From positions 1,922,001 to 1,986,000 of the forward strand of contig OZ252297.1 in assembly GCA_965250275.1 (NCBI GenBank): 64,000 bases of DNA, in the 5' to 3' direction. Below are positions 54,995 to 64,000 of this stretch, piece by piece. Within the stretch, counting starts at the first letter, position 1, and every line of letters starts with the position of its first letter. Origin of the DNA: G965250275 sp965250275. GTDB lineage: Bacteria > Pseudomonadota > Alphaproteobacteria > Rhodobacterales > Rhodobacteraceae. The notes under the pieces were generated by a model. It had not been told where the DNA came from and made no database searches. It saw only the letters and a list, made by a program, of their open reading frames with translations. The translations under genes were made by a program, and so were the position numbers.

Positions 54995-55394
54995 TCCTGT
55001 AAACCCGTTCGAGCAGATGATGCGGCAAGCGACCGAAGTTGCGAAGTCCATGAACCCGGCGCTGGAATCGTTTTCGCCGAAGGCGTTCGAGGCGATGTGG
55101 CCAACGCTGCCCAAGGAAGCCATGGAGTTCTGGTTCGGAAACGCAGTGAACAAAGATGGTCTGGATGCCAAGACGCGGCTTCTGCTCACCTTGGCGGGTC
55201 TCACGATGCAAGGGGCACAAGCGGATACCGCGGTCCGTCAGACCGTACGGCACGCCATCGAGGCGGGGGCCCGGAAACAAGAGGTCGTGGAAACGATCGG
55301 TCAGATGTCGGTATTTGCCGGCATTCCGGCCATGACCCGTGCGCTGGATCTGGCGCAGGAGGTCCTGGGCGACAACAAGGATGAGGATCAATGA
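54987..55394 (+). CDS. Carboxymuconolactone decarboxylase-family protein without CxxC
   Basis: 135-residue all-helical protein of the CMD/AhpD family ([19 protein letters not shown], then [29 protein letters not shown]). It contains no cysteine at all, so the AhpD-type peroxidase mechanism is excluded and a decarboxylase-like or structural role is more likely. Translation starts at GTG (54987) with GCGGGG upstream. Its stop overlaps nuoJ (ATGA). Confidence 0.8.
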   Translation: MADPVNPFEQMMRQATEVAKSMNPALESFSPKAFEAMWPTLPKEAMEFWFGNAVNKDGLDAKTRLLLTLAGLTMQGAQADTAVRQTVRHAIEAGARKQEVVETIGQMSVFAGIPAMTRALDLAQEVLGDNKDEDQ

Positions 55395-55993
55395 CCGTCT
55401 TTGCCTTTTATCTGTTTTCAATCAGCGCCATTGCGGGCGGGCTGTTCACGGTGATCAGCCGCAACCCGGTGCATTCGGTTCTTTGGCTGATCCTCGCATT
55501 CCTGAGTTCGGCGGGTCTGTTTGTTCTGCTGGGCGCGGAATTCGTCGCGATGCTGCTGATCATTGTCTATGTCGGCGCGGTTGCGGTGCTGTTCCTGTTC
55601 GTGGTGATGATGCTGGATGTCGATTTCGCTGAACTGAAAGCCGAAATGGCGCGCTACATGCCACTGGCCTTGCTGATTGGCGTGATCCTGATGATGCAAT
55701 TCGCGCTGGCCTTTGGCGCTTGGGAGGCAAACAGCGCAGCAGAAGGCATGCGCGCGCAGGTCATGCCCGTGGATCGGCACAACACCGAAGCGCTGGGTGT
55801 GATCCTCTACGACCAGTATTTCCTTCTTTTCCAACTGGCGGGGCTGATCCTGCTCGTTGCGATGATTGGGGCGATTGTTCTGACGCTGCGCCACCGTGCT
55901 GACGTCAAGCGGCAGGACGTGCTGGCGCAGATGTACCGTGACCCGGCCAAGGCTATGGAGTTGCGGGATGTGAAACCGGGACAGGGGCTATGA
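55391..55993 (+). CDS. nuoJ: NADH-quinone oxidoreductase subunit J
   Basis: 200-residue membrane subunit with five helices. The helix [19 protein letters not shown] (about 57-75) is the conserved NuoJ third helix with the pi-bulge. It has a C-terminal extension relative to E. coli (184 residues). Its stop overlaps the next gene. Confidence 0.96.
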   Translation: MTVFAFYLFSISAIAGGLFTVISRNPVHSVLWLILAFLSSAGLFVLLGAEFVAMLLIIVYVGAVAVLFLFVVMMLDVDFAELKAEMARYMPLALLIGVILMMQFALAFGAWEANSAAEGMRAQVMPVDRHNTEALGVILYDQYFLLFQLAGLILLVAMIGAIVLTLRHRADVKRQDVLAQMYRDPAKAMELRDVKPGQGL

Positions 55994-56388
55994 CGATGAC
56001 GAAGATCCGCACACTTTTTATCGTTCTCGGGATCGCGGCGTTGGGATGGGCCCAGTTGGCAGGACAGGCGCACGCGACAGATACATTGTTCGATGTCCCT
56101 GATGAGCCGGAGTACAAGTATTTCGATGTGATCAGCCACGACTTCGGCGACGGCATTGTCCAGATACACACCCGCAAGGAAGGGCCGTCTGGGACGTCCC
56201 ATAAGGTTCAGCACATCGACTGCATCCAGCAGCGGTCAGACGACATCTATGCTGGCGCCATTCCTCCTGACGGTTTCCCGCTCGGCAGCCCGGAACTGCC
56301 CGCCGGTAACATTGAAAACAATCCCGACCTCGTTTCAGTGGCGCAACATGCCTGCAAGAAACATGGCTATCCCCTGCTGAAGTGGTAA
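55990..56388 (+). CDS. Exported protein of unknown function between nuoJ and nuoK
   Basis: 132-residue protein beginning with a Sec signal ([21 protein letters not shown], cut after AHA near residue 30) and a small periplasmic body containing [21 protein letters not shown] and two cysteines that could form a disulfide. The ATG at 55990 overlaps the nuoJ stop; an ATG two codons later is also possible. nuoK follows after four bases. No homologous family is recognised. Confidence 0.75.
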   Translation: MTMTKIRTLFIVLGIAALGWAQLAGQAHATDTLFDVPDEPEYKYFDVISHDFGDGIVQIHTRKEGPSGTSHKVQHIDCIQQRSDDIYAGAIPPDGFPLGSPELPAGNIENNPDLVSVAQHACKKHGYPLLKW

Positions 56389-56392
56389 CCCG

Positions 56393-56698
56393 ATGATTGG
56401 ACTAGAACACTACCTGACCGTTGCGGCGACATTGTTCGTCATTGGGATTTTCGGACTGTTCTTGAACCGCAAGAACGTGATCATCCTGTTGATGAGCATC
56501 GAGTTGATGCTGCTGGCGGTGAATATCAACCTTGTGGCTTTTTCCAGCTTCCTCGGCGATCTCGTGGGTCAGGTGTTCACGCTGTTTGTGCTGACGGTTG
56601 CTGCGGCCGAGGCGGCCATTGGTCTGGCCATTCTGGTGTGTTTCTTCCGCAACCGCGGCACGATCGCGGTCGAAGACGTCAATGTGATGAAGGGCTAA
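56393..56698 (+). CDS. nuoK: NADH-quinone oxidoreductase subunit K
   Basis: 101-residue membrane subunit with three helices; the conserved glutamates for proton transfer lie in [11 protein letters not shown] (second helix) and in the [10 protein letters not shown] stretch (third helix). Length and placement are standard. The nuoL TTG follows after four bases. Confidence 0.98.
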   Translation: MIGLEHYLTVAATLFVIGIFGLFLNRKNVIILLMSIELMLLAVNINLVAFSSFLGDLVGQVFTLFVLTVAAAEAAIGLAILVCFFRNRGTIAVEDVNVMKG

Positions 56699-56702
56699 GA
56701 CT

Positions 56703-58832
56703 TTGGAAACCATTATCCTCTTTGCCCCATTGGTCGGCGCGCTGATCTGCGGCTTCGGTTGGAAGTTCATTGGCGAAACCGCCGCGCTCTGGGTGGCAAC
56801 AGGGCTTCTGTTCCTGTCGGCGATCCTCAGCTGGATCGTGTTCCTGACCTTCGACGGGGTGACCGAGCAAATCCAGATCCTGCGTTGGATCGAAAGCGGC
56901 ACGCTCAGTACGGATTGGGCGATCCGCATGGATCGGCTGACCGCGATCATGCTGATCGTGATCACCACGGTGTCCTCGCTCGTTCATCTGTACAGCTTTG
57001 GTTACATGGATCATGACCCGCAGTGGCGCGAGGGTGAGGTCTACAAACCCCGCTTCTTCGCCTATCTGTCGTTCTTCACCTTTGCGATGCTGATGCTGGT
57101 GACCGCCGACAACCTGGTCCAGATGTTCTTTGGCTGGGAAGGTGTGGGCGTGGCTTCTTACCTGCTCATCGGATTCTATTACCGCAAACCCAGCGCGAAT
57201 GCAGCGGCCATCAAGGCGTTTGTCGTCAACCGTGTCGGCGATTTCGGTTTTGCCCTTGGCATATTCGCTCTGTTTTTCCTGGTCGACAGCATCAACTTTG
57301 ACGACATTTTCACAGCGGCCCCGACCTTGGCGGAAACCCAGTTGTCGTTCCTGTGGGGAGAATGGAATGCGGCCAACCTGATTGCGGTGCTGCTGTTCAT
57401 TGGGGCCATGGGTAAATCCGCCCAGTTGTTCCTGCACACCTGGTTGCCAGACGCGATGGAGGGCCCGACGCCGGTCTCGGCCCTGATCCACGCCGCAACC
57501 ATGGTCACCGCCGGTGTCTTCCTGGTCTGCCGCATGTCACCGATCATGGAGTTTGCCCCACAAGCGACAGCCTTCATAACGGTGCTTGGGGCGTCGACCG
57601 CGTTCTTCGCCGCCACTGTTGGTCTGGTTCAGACCGACATCAAGCGCGTGATTGCCTATTCGACCTGTTCCCAGCTGGGGTACATGTTCGTGGCCGCCGG
57701 AGTAGGGATGTATTCCGCGGCGATGTTCCACCTGCTCACGCACGCGTTTTTCAAGGCGCTGCTCTTTCTTGGGGCGGGGTCGGTCATTCATGCCATGCAT
57801 CATGAACAGGACATGATGAACTATGGCGATCTGCGGAAGAAGATCCCCTATACCTTCTGGGCGATGATGATCGGGACGCTGGCGATCACCGGGGTCGGCA
57901 TCCCGCTGACCTATATCGGTTTTGCCGGGTTCCTGTCCAAAGACGCCATCATTGAAAGCGCTTATGCGGGCGGATCAGCCTACGGGTTCTGGCTGTTGGT
58001 GATCGCGGCGGCGTTCACGTCTTTCTATAGCTGGCGCCTCATTTTCCTCACCTTCTACGGGTCCGCGCGGGGCGACAAGCACACCCATGAACATGCCCAC
58101 GAAAGCCCGATGAGCATGCTGGTGCCTTTGGGCGTCTTGTCGCTGGGTGCGGTGTTCGCGGGCATGATTTGGATCAAGCCGTTCTTTGGCCATGTTGACG
58201 AAGTGGGCAAGTTCTATGGCATTCCTTACGCGGAAGCATCGGAACATGGCGCATCAGAGGGCCACGGCGACGACGCCGCGCATGGTGACGAGGGATCGCA
58301 CGCCGAAGAGAAAGACGACCACGGCACGGATAGCGGCGCGAAAGATGGCAAGCACCACTATGTGTTCACCGGCAAACCGGGCGAGGGCGCTTTGTATATC
58401 GGGCCTGAAAACACGGTGCTGGATGACGCCCATGCTGTCCCGAAATGGGTGAAGGTCTCCCCCTTTATCGCGATGGTCCTCGGGTTCGGTCTGGCGTGGC
58501 TCTTCTACATTTCGAACCCCGCTCTGCCCAAGCGTTTGGCCGAAAACCACCGCCCGCTGTATCTGTTCCTGAAGAACAAATGGTACTTCGACGAGCTTTA
58601 TGACTTCATCTTTGTCCGCCCGGCCATTGCGATCGGAAACTTCCTTTGGAAAGGCGGCGATGGAAAGACCATCGATGGTGCGCTTAACGGGATTGCGATG
58701 GGCGTTATCCCTTTCCTGACCCGCGTCGCGGGTAAGGCGCAGACCGGCTACATCTTCACCTATGCCTTCTGGATGGTCCTGGGGATCGCCGCGTTCGTAA
58801 CCTGGATGACGATCGGCGGGGGGGCCAACTGA
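56703..58832 (+). CDS. nuoL: NADH-quinone oxidoreductase subunit L (TTG start)
   Basis: 709-residue Mrp-antiporter-like proton pump subunit with about 16 helices and a C-terminal lateral helix. The antiporter core includes [19 protein letters not shown] and [12 protein letters not shown]. Two unusual His-rich patches lie in a C-terminal loop: HTHEHAHES (about 460-468) and a Glu/Asp/Gly/His-rich stretch (about 513-543), possibly metal-binding or just a soluble loop. Translation starts at TTG (56703), fixed by the [14 protein letters not shown] start and an AAGGG upstream; no ATG fits. Its stop overlaps nuoM. Confidence 0.96.
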   Translation: METIILFAPLVGALICGFGWKFIGETAALWVATGLLFLSAILSWIVFLTFDGVTEQIQILRWIESGTLSTDWAIRMDRLTAIMLIVITTVSSLVHLYSFGYMDHDPQWREGEVYKPRFFAYLSFFTFAMLMLVTADNLVQMFFGWEGVGVASYLLIGFYYRKPSANAAAIKAFVVNRVGDFGFALGIFALFFLVDSINFDDIFTAAPTLAETQLSFLWGEWNAANLIAVLLFIGAMGKSAQLFLHTWLPDAMEGPTPVSALIHAATMVTAGVFLVCRMSPIMEFAPQATAFITVLGASTAFFAATVGLVQTDIKRVIAYSTCSQLGYMFVAAGVGMYSAAMFHLLTHAFFKALLFLGAGSVIHAMHHEQDMMNYGDLRKKIPYTFWAMMIGTLAITGVGIPLTYIGFAGFLSKDAIIESAYAGGSAYGFWLLVIAAAFTSFYSWRLIFLTFYGSARGDKHTHEHAHESPMSMLVPLGVLSLGAVFAGMIWIKPFFGHVDEVGKFYGIPYAEASEHGASEGHGDDAAHGDEGSHAEEKDDHGTDSGAKDGKHHYVFTGKPGEGALYIGPENTVLDDAHAVPKWVKVSPFIAMVLGFGLAWLFYISNPALPKRLAENHRPLYLFLKNKWYFDELYDFIFVRPAIAIGNFLWKGGDGKTIDGALNGIAMGVIPFLTRVAGKAQTGYIFTYAFWMVLGIAAFVTWMTIGGGAN

Positions 58833-60373
58833 TGGACAACCTGCTCTCGATCGTCACTTTCATCCCGGCGCTGGCGGCTCTGATCCTCGCGCTGTTTCTG
58901 CGGGGTGAAGATGAAGCGGCGCAACGCAACGCCAAATGGGCCGCACTTTTCGCGACGACCATCACCTTTCTTGTCTCGATCGGCATTCTGACGCAATTCG
59001 ATCCGAATGACACCGGGTTCCAATTCGTTGAAGAATACGAATGGCTGCTTGGCCTGAAGTACAAAATGGGTGTGGACGGGATCAGCGTTCTGTTCGTGAT
59101 GCTGACGACGTTCATCATGCCCCTGACCATTCTGGCCAGCTGGGAAGTGAAGACCCGCGTCAAAGAATACATGATTGCGTTTCTCTTGCTGGAAACGCTG
59201 ATGCTCGGCGTCTTCATGGCGCTCGATCTGGTGCTGTTCTACCTGTTCTTCGAGGCCGGTCTGATCCCGATGTTCCTGATTATCGGGATCTGGGGTGGGG
59301 CCAACCGCATCTATGCCAGCTTCAAGTTCTTTCTCTACACCTTCCTCGGCTCGGTTTTGATGCTGGTGGCAATGGTGGGGATGTTCTCGGACGCCGGGAC
59401 CACGGATATTGAACAACTGCTGACCCATCAGTTCAGCTTCCAGAGCTTCGACCTTCTGGGCATTCACATAGTGGGCGGTATGCAAACACTGCTGTTCCTC
59501 GCGTTCTTTGCCTCTTTTGCCGTCAAGATGCCGATGTGGCCCGTGCACACCTGGCTGCCGGACGCGCACGTGCAGGCGCCAACGGCTGGATCGGTTGTTC
59601 TGGCGGCGATCCTGCTGAAGATGGGCGGATACGGGTTCTTGCGGTTCTCGATCCCGATGTTTCCCGTGGGCTCTGAAATCTTGACACCGCTGGTGCTGTG
59701 GATGTCCGCGATTGCGATCGTCTACACCTCGCTGGTTGCGCTTGTTCAGGAAGATATGAAGAAGCTGATCGCCTATTCCTCGGTGGCCCATATGGGCTTT
59801 GTGACCATGGGCATTTTCGCCGCAAACCAGCAGGGCGTTGACGGGGCTATCTTCCAGATGCTCAGCCACGGCTTTATCTCAGCCGCGCTCTTCCTGTGCG
59901 TAGGTGTGATTTATGACCGGATGCACACGCGCGAGATCGACGCCTATGGCGGACTGGTGAACCGAATGCCGGCTTATGCGCTGGTCTTCATGCTGTTCAC
60001 GATGGCCAATGTGGGTCTGCCGGGCACATCCGGGTTCGTGGGCGAATTCCTGACCCTGATGGGCGCCTTTCAGGTCAATACATGGGTTGCAGCAGTCGCA
60101 ACCACGGGCGTGATCTTCTCGGCTGGCTATGCGCTCTGGCTCTATCGCCGGGTTGTCTTCGGGGATCTGATCAAGGGCAGCCTGAAAACCATCTCGGATA
60201 TGTCCGGGCGGGAACGGGCGATTTTTGCTCCGCTGGTGGTGATGACACTCCTGCTCGGGGTCTACCCCTCTCTGGTCACCGACATCATCGGGCCGTCGAC
60301 TGCGGCACTGGTATCCAACTATGACACGGCGCTGACCGCGGCTGAGGCCACGACACAGCACGCGTCGAATTAA
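58832..60373 (+). CDS. nuoM: NADH-quinone oxidoreductase subunit M
   Basis: 513-residue antiporter-like proton pump subunit with 14 or so helices; ends of the core are seen in [21 protein letters not shown] and [19 protein letters not shown]. The ATG overlaps the nuoL stop (TGATG). Length is standard. Confidence 0.98.
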   Translation: MDNLLSIVTFIPALAALILALFLRGEDEAAQRNAKWAALFATTITFLVSIGILTQFDPNDTGFQFVEEYEWLLGLKYKMGVDGISVLFVMLTTFIMPLTILASWEVKTRVKEYMIAFLLLETLMLGVFMALDLVLFYLFFEAGLIPMFLIIGIWGGANRIYASFKFFLYTFLGSVLMLVAMVGMFSDAGTTDIEQLLTHQFSFQSFDLLGIHIVGGMQTLLFLAFFASFAVKMPMWPVHTWLPDAHVQAPTAGSVVLAAILLKMGGYGFLRFSIPMFPVGSEILTPLVLWMSAIAIVYTSLVALVQEDMKKLIAYSSVAHMGFVTMGIFAANQQGVDGAIFQMLSHGFISAALFLCVGVIYDRMHTREIDAYGGLVNRMPAYALVFMLFTMANVGLPGTSGFVGEFLTLMGAFQVNTWVAAVATTGVIFSAGYALWLYRRVVFGDLIKGSLKTISDMSGRERAIFAPLVVMTLLLGVYPSLVTDIIGPSTAALVSNYDTALTAAEATTQHASN

Positions 60374-60385
60374 GGGGGCCTTGGT

Positions 60386-61822
60386 ATGCAGGCCGATCTG
60401 AGTGTAATCCTGCCGGAAATCCTGCTGGCGGTGTACGCGATGGCAGCGCTTCTGCTGGCCGTCTACACCAGCAAGGACCGGATGGCGCCGCTGCTGGTCT
60501 GGACAACCGCGGGGCTGATGGCAGTGCTGGCGTTGTGGATTGCGGGCACAGGGGAGGGCACGAACGTCGCCTTTGGCGGCATGTTCATCGACGATGCCTT
60601 TGCCCGTTTCGCCAAGGTGGCGATTCTGCTGTCCGCGGCCGCGGTTCTGGTGATGAGCCAGGAATACATGTCGCGTCGTAATCTGTTGCGGTTTGAGTAC
60701 CCCGTTCTGATTGCGCTGGCCTCGGTCGGCATGATGATGATGGTCAGCGCAGGCGATCTCATGGCGCTCTATATGGGGCTGGAGCTGCAATCGCTGTCAC
60801 TCTATGTCGTGGCATCGCTGCGGCGGGACAGCGTCAAATCCACCGAAGCAGGTCTGAAGTACTTCGTGCTGGGGGCACTGAGCTCTGGGCTGCTGCTTTA
60901 CGGCGCCTCCCTGGTGTATGGCTATGCAGGCACCACGCTCTTTTCCGGCATCGTGCAGACTGCAATCGACGGTCAGGTCTCGCTGGGCTTGCTGTTCGGC
61001 ATCGTGTTCCTGGTCGCCGGGCTTGCCTTCAAGGTCAGCGCGGTGCCGTTCCACATGTGGACCCCGGATGTCTATGAAGGCGCACCGACGCCTATCACCG
61101 CCTTCTTCGCAACCGCGCCGAAGATGGCAGCGATGGCACTCTTTGCGCGCCTCCTGTTTGACGCGTTTGGCGCGGCGGTGGGCGATTGGAGCCAGGTGAT
61201 TGCGCTCTTGTCTCTCTTGTCCATGTTCCTCGGAGCGATCGCAGCCATTGGGCAGATGAACATCAAACGTCTGATGGCCTATTCGTCGATTGCGCATATG
61301 GGCTATGCGTTAATGGGACTGGCGGCAGGCACACAGCTTGGGGTGCAGGCGCTGCTGATCTACATGGCGATCTACGTCACCATGAATGTCGGGACCTTTG
61401 CCTTCATCCTGATGATGGAAAAGGATGGCCAGCCGGTGACGGATATCCGGTCGCTCAATATGCTGTCCAAACATGAACCGGGCAAAGCTCTGGCGATGCT
61501 GATCCTGCTTTTCTCGCTGGCCGGTGTGCCGCCGATGCTGGGGTTCTTCGGCAAGCTCTACGTGTTGCGCGCCGCTTATGACGCCGGGCTGGGATGGCTC
61601 GCCGTGGCGGGTGTGATCGCTTCTGTGATCGGTGCCTACTACTACTTGCGGATCGTCTACTACATGTATTTTGGCGAAGAGGGCGACGCGCTTGAAACCG
61701 GGAACTCGCCAATACTGTGGACCTTCCTTATGGGATCAGCAGCGGCCATGGTTCTGGGCATCGTGAACATGTTTGGCGTTGAAAGCGCCGCGGCTGCCGC
61801 TGCGGCCATTCTGGTCAACTGA
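60386..61822 (+). CDS. nuoN: NADH-quinone oxidoreductase subunit N
   Basis: 478-residue antiporter-like proton pump subunit, recognised by [38 protein letters not shown] and [17 protein letters not shown]. It completes the 14-subunit set. The transcript seems to run on: birA starts 52 bases later with no terminator in between. Confidence 0.97.
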   Translation: MQADLSVILPEILLAVYAMAALLLAVYTSKDRMAPLLVWTTAGLMAVLALWIAGTGEGTNVAFGGMFIDDAFARFAKVAILLSAAAVLVMSQEYMSRRNLLRFEYPVLIALASVGMMMMVSAGDLMALYMGLELQSLSLYVVASLRRDSVKSTEAGLKYFVLGALSSGLLLYGASLVYGYAGTTLFSGIVQTAIDGQVSLGLLFGIVFLVAGLAFKVSAVPFHMWTPDVYEGAPTPITAFFATAPKMAAMALFARLLFDAFGAAVGDWSQVIALLSLLSMFLGAIAAIGQMNIKRLMAYSSIAHMGYALMGLAAGTQLGVQALLIYMAIYVTMNVGTFAFILMMEKDGQPVTDIRSLNMLSKHEPGKALAMLILLFSLAGVPPMLGFFGKLYVLRAAYDAGLGWLAVAGVIASVIGAYYYLRIVYYMYFGEEGDALETGNSPILWTFLMGSAAAMVLGIVNMFGVESAAAAAAAILVN

Positions 61823-61873
61823 TCCAGACAGCAGATCAATGTGCTTGCGTAATGGTGTTCTTTGGAAGCGGCG

Positions 61874-62626
61874 ATGCCGGTGACATGGCCCACCGGCTAT
61901 GGCCTGCGCGTTCTGGATGAGGTGGACAGCACCCTGAGCGAGGCTGCCCGCATTGCGCCAACGCTCACCGGCCCGGAATGGATACTGGCCCGACGACAGA
62001 CCGCCGCGCGCGGTCGCCGCGGGCGGAGTTGGTCCATGCCTGATGGCAATCTCGCCTGCACACTTGTCCTGCGTCCCGAAGGTCCCGCGGACCAAGCAGC
62101 ATTGCGGTCCTTTGTGGCGGCACTTGCGCTCTTCGACGCTTGTGTGGACGTCACGGGCCGCCCTGATGGCCTCGCCTTGAAATGGCCCAACGACGTTCTG
62201 CTGAACGGTGGCAAACTCGCCGGTATCTTGCTGGAGAGCGCGGGGCAGGGTGGGTCCGTTGCGCATCTGGCGATCGGAATCGGTGTCAATCTGGCGGCAG
62301 CGCCTGACGCCAACCAACTGGAACCGCGTGCCGTACGACCCGTGTCGCTGTTGTCCGAGACCGGTGCGTCCGTGACACCTGACGATTTTCTCACTTATCT
62401 GGCGGCGGCCTATGCGCGGTATGAGACGCAGCTGGTGACATATGGGTTTGGCCCGATCCGAACGGCATGGCTTGCGCGGGCAGCGCGACTGGGCGAAGTG
62501 ATCACGGCCCGGACAACACAATCAGAAACAACAGGGACGTTTGAGTCGGTGGACGAGAATGGCAACCTTGTTCTATTGACCCCCAAGGGCCGCGCCGCGA
62601 TTCCGGCCGCGGACATTTACTTCTAG
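61874..62626 (+). CDS. birA: Biotin-[acetyl-CoA-carboxylase] ligase, class I
   Basis: 250-residue cytoplasmic biotin protein ligase that makes biotinyl-AMP and attaches biotin to carrier domains such as MccA Lys609 in this window. Motifs are RRGRSWSMPDGNLACTLVL (biotin/AMP loop) and ALKWPNDVLLNGGKLAGILLES. There is no N-terminal DNA-binding domain, so it does not repress biotin genes. The ATG at 61874 has GGAAG upstream; a TTG four codons earlier is less likely. coaX follows after 16 bases. Confidence 0.95.
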   Translation: MPVTWPTGYGLRVLDEVDSTLSEAARIAPTLTGPEWILARRQTAARGRRGRSWSMPDGNLACTLVLRPEGPADQAALRSFVAALALFDACVDVTGRPDGLALKWPNDVLLNGGKLAGILLESAGQGGSVAHLAIGIGVNLAAAPDANQLEPRAVRPVSLLSETGASVTPDDFLTYLAAAYARYETQLVTYGFGPIRTAWLARAARLGEVITARTTQSETTGTFESVDENGNLVLLTPKGRAAIPAADIYF

Positions 62627-62642
62627 CAAAGAGGTTCGACGC

Positions 62643-63422
62643 ATGCTTCTGGCGATCGATTGCGGCAACACCAATACGGTTTTCTCGATTTGGGACGGCA
62701 CAGAGTTTCTCTGCACGTTGCGGACCTCAACTCACCACGCCCGTACGGCGGATGCCTACTTCACCTGGTTCTCGACCCTGATCAAACACTACGAGATCGA
62801 GCCCAACATCACCGACGTCATCATTTCATCGACGGTGCCGCGGGTGGTGTTCAATCTGCGCGTCTTTGCGGATCGGTTTTTTGGATGCCGCCCATTGGTG
62901 GTTGGCAAGCCGGATTGCCTGTTGCCGGTGCCCCCAAGGGTCGATGAAGGTACGCAGGTCGGCCCCGACCGCCTCGTGAACACGGCAAGTGCATTTGACC
63001 GCCATGGCGGAAACCTGATGGTGGTCGATTTTGGCACGGCGACCACGTTTGACGTGGTCGACATCGACGGGGCCTATGTCGGAGGGGCCATTGCCCCGGG
63101 GGTTAACCTGAGCCTCGAAGCGCTTCACATGGCGGCGGCTGCACTCCCGCATGTCGACATTTCCAAGCCGCAGCGTGTTGTCGGCACCAACACCGTGGCC
63201 TGCATGCAGTCGGGCGTTTTCTGGGGCTATGTTGGCCTGGTGCGTGAGATCTGCGCACGGATCAAGGCCGAGCGTGGCACGGACATGAAGATCATCGGCA
63301 CCGGCGGGCTCGCGCCGCTCTTTCAGCAGACCGAAGCGCTGTTTGACGAATTCGAAGACGATCTGACGATGCATGGGCTCACCGTGATCCATGCCTACAA
63401 CATGGAAAACGGATACTCATGA
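62643..63422 (+). CDS. coaX: Type III pantothenate kinase
   Basis: 259-residue kinase of the ASKHA fold that phosphorylates pantothenate in the first step of coenzyme A synthesis. Motifs are LLAIDCGNTNTVFSIWDG (phosphate binding), GPDRLVNTASAF and VVDFGTATTFDVVD. CoaX enzymes are generally not feedback-inhibited by CoA. The ATG follows AAAGAGG; its stop overlaps the ribonuclease J gene (ATGA). Confidence 0.96.
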   Translation: MLLAIDCGNTNTVFSIWDGTEFLCTLRTSTHHARTADAYFTWFSTLIKHYEIEPNITDVIISSTVPRVVFNLRVFADRFFGCRPLVVGKPDCLLPVPPRVDEGTQVGPDRLVNTASAFDRHGGNLMVVDFGTATTFDVVDIDGAYVGGAIAPGVNLSLEALHMAAAALPHVDISKPQRVVGTNTVACMQSGVFWGYVGLVREICARIKAERGTDMKIIGTGGLAPLFQQTEALFDEFEDDLTMHGLTVIHAYNMENGYS

Positions 63423-64000
63423 CTACCGAAAGACTGATTTACCTGCCCCTTGGCGGGGCCGGCGAAATCGGAATGAATGCCTATGTCTATGGTTACGGAG
63501 CGCCTGATCAGGAGCGCCTGATCGTGGTCGACCTTGGGGTCGCCTTTCCGGACATGGACAGCTCGCCGGGGGTGGATCTGATACTGCCCGACATCACATG
63601 GCTTGCCGAGCGCGCAGACAGGATTGAAGCAATTTTTGTGACACATGCGCACGAAGACCACGTGGGGGGCGTTGCCCATACCTATGCGGCGCTGGGTGCG
63701 CCGGTCTTTGCGCGCGCGTTCACCGCCAACATTGCCCGTCGCAAGATGGACGAGCATGGCCATCCCGAAGAGGCTGTGACGACAGTCTCGGCGTGGCCAG
63801 AGCAGGTCACCGCAGGCCCATTCAAGGTCGGGTTCTTGCCAATTTCGCACTCCATTCCCGAAAGCGCGGCCCTCGTGATCGACAGTCCCGAAGGCCGCAT
63901 CATTCATTCTGGCGACTTCAAGCTGGATCCAACGCCGCTTGTGGGGGAGCCGTTCGACCCGGATCTTTGGGCAGAGGTGTCAAAGCCTGGCGTGCGCGCC
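63419..64000 (+). CDS. rnj: Ribonuclease J, N-terminal part (cut by window end)
   Basis: The first 194 codons of a metallo-beta-lactamase/beta-CASP RNase. Visible are LGGAGEIGMNAYVYGYG, the VVDLGVAFPD stretch and the catalytic zinc motif THAHEDHVGG (HxHxDH), then ISHSIPESAAL and HSGDFKLD, typical of RNase J, which processes and degrades RNA in alphaproteobacteria in place of part of the RNase E role. The C-terminal beta-CASP part and the tail lie beyond the window. The start overlaps the coaX stop. Confidence 0.95.
   Translation, partial: MTTERLIYLPLGGAGEIGMNAYVYGYGAPDQERLIVVDLGVAFPDMDSSPGVDLILPDITWLAERADRIEAIFVTHAHEDHVGGVAHTYAALGAPVFARAFTANIARRKMDEHGHPEEAVTTVSAWPEQVTAGPFKVGFLPISHSIPESAALVIDSPEGRIIHSGDFKLDPTPLVGEPFDPDLWAEVSKPGVRA

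Overview
The window reads as a chromosome segment of a GC-rich alphaproteobacterium of the Rhodobacteraceae (Roseobacter group). The basis is the family-level look of the proteins, the short cysteine-set NuoG, a NuoE with a long C-terminal extension, a nuo operon interrupted by many non-nuo genes (a layout known from Paracoccus and Rhodobacter), and DUF3422, DUF5337, DUF5333 and DUF3291 proteins typical of the family. No rRNA, tRNA, CRISPR array, prophage or insertion sequence was seen. Genes are tightly packed, with many ATGA, TGATG or GTGA stop/start overlaps. Only one gap exceeds 300 bases (7152-7492).

Layout. 1-228: tail of a probable regulator. 258-3297 (minus): an SDR dehydrogenase, kynureninase and tryptophan 2,3-dioxygenase (tryptophan catabolism). 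3485-7151 (plus): a small membrane methyltransferase and the proton-translocating transhydrogenase pntA-pntB, closed by a strong terminator. 7493-8800: DUF3422 membrane protein. 8797-14686: an oligopeptide-type ABC importer, with binding protein and two permeases on the minus strand and a fused double ATPase divergently on the plus strand. The second permease gene is broken by a one-base deletion. 14720-21431: an ArgE-like deacetylase, a MarR regulator and four tandem M20 amidohydrolases, which with the importer look like an uptake-and-hydrolysis locus for peptides or N-acyl amino acids.

21465-24800 (minus): moaA-waaA-glycosyltransferase, overlapping genes for molybdopterin and lipid A/core sugar assembly. 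24962-29380 (minus): glmU-glmS (UDP-GlcNAc synthesis), a PPOX-fold protein and an AlkD-like DNA repair protein, closed by a terminator. 29512-32844: phosphoglycolate phosphatase, an MmgE/PrpD protein and a DegT-type aminotransferase. 33033-40890: leucine/isovalerate catabolism (ivd, mccB, mccA, HMG-CoA lyase, methylglutaconyl-CoA hydratase), with an OmpW-family porin gene inserted on the opposite strand and a strong promoter plus palindromic operator before ivd.

41079-61822: the complete 14-gene complex I operon nuoA-N, carrying about fourteen extra genes: a second copy of the NuoE C-terminal domain on a membrane anchor, NTF2/SnoaL-fold proteins, a MAPEG protein, a DUF3291 protein, three lipoproteins, two other exported proteins and several very small reading frames. 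It continues without an obvious terminator into birA, coaX and the start of ribonuclease J (cut by the window end). BirA would biotinylate MccA, encoded 23 kb upstream.

The most interesting points are the oppC frameshift lying in a perfect palindrome, the duplicated NuoE domain and the accessory genes woven into the complex I operon, the two-by-two structure of the amidohydrolase array, and the ivd operator.
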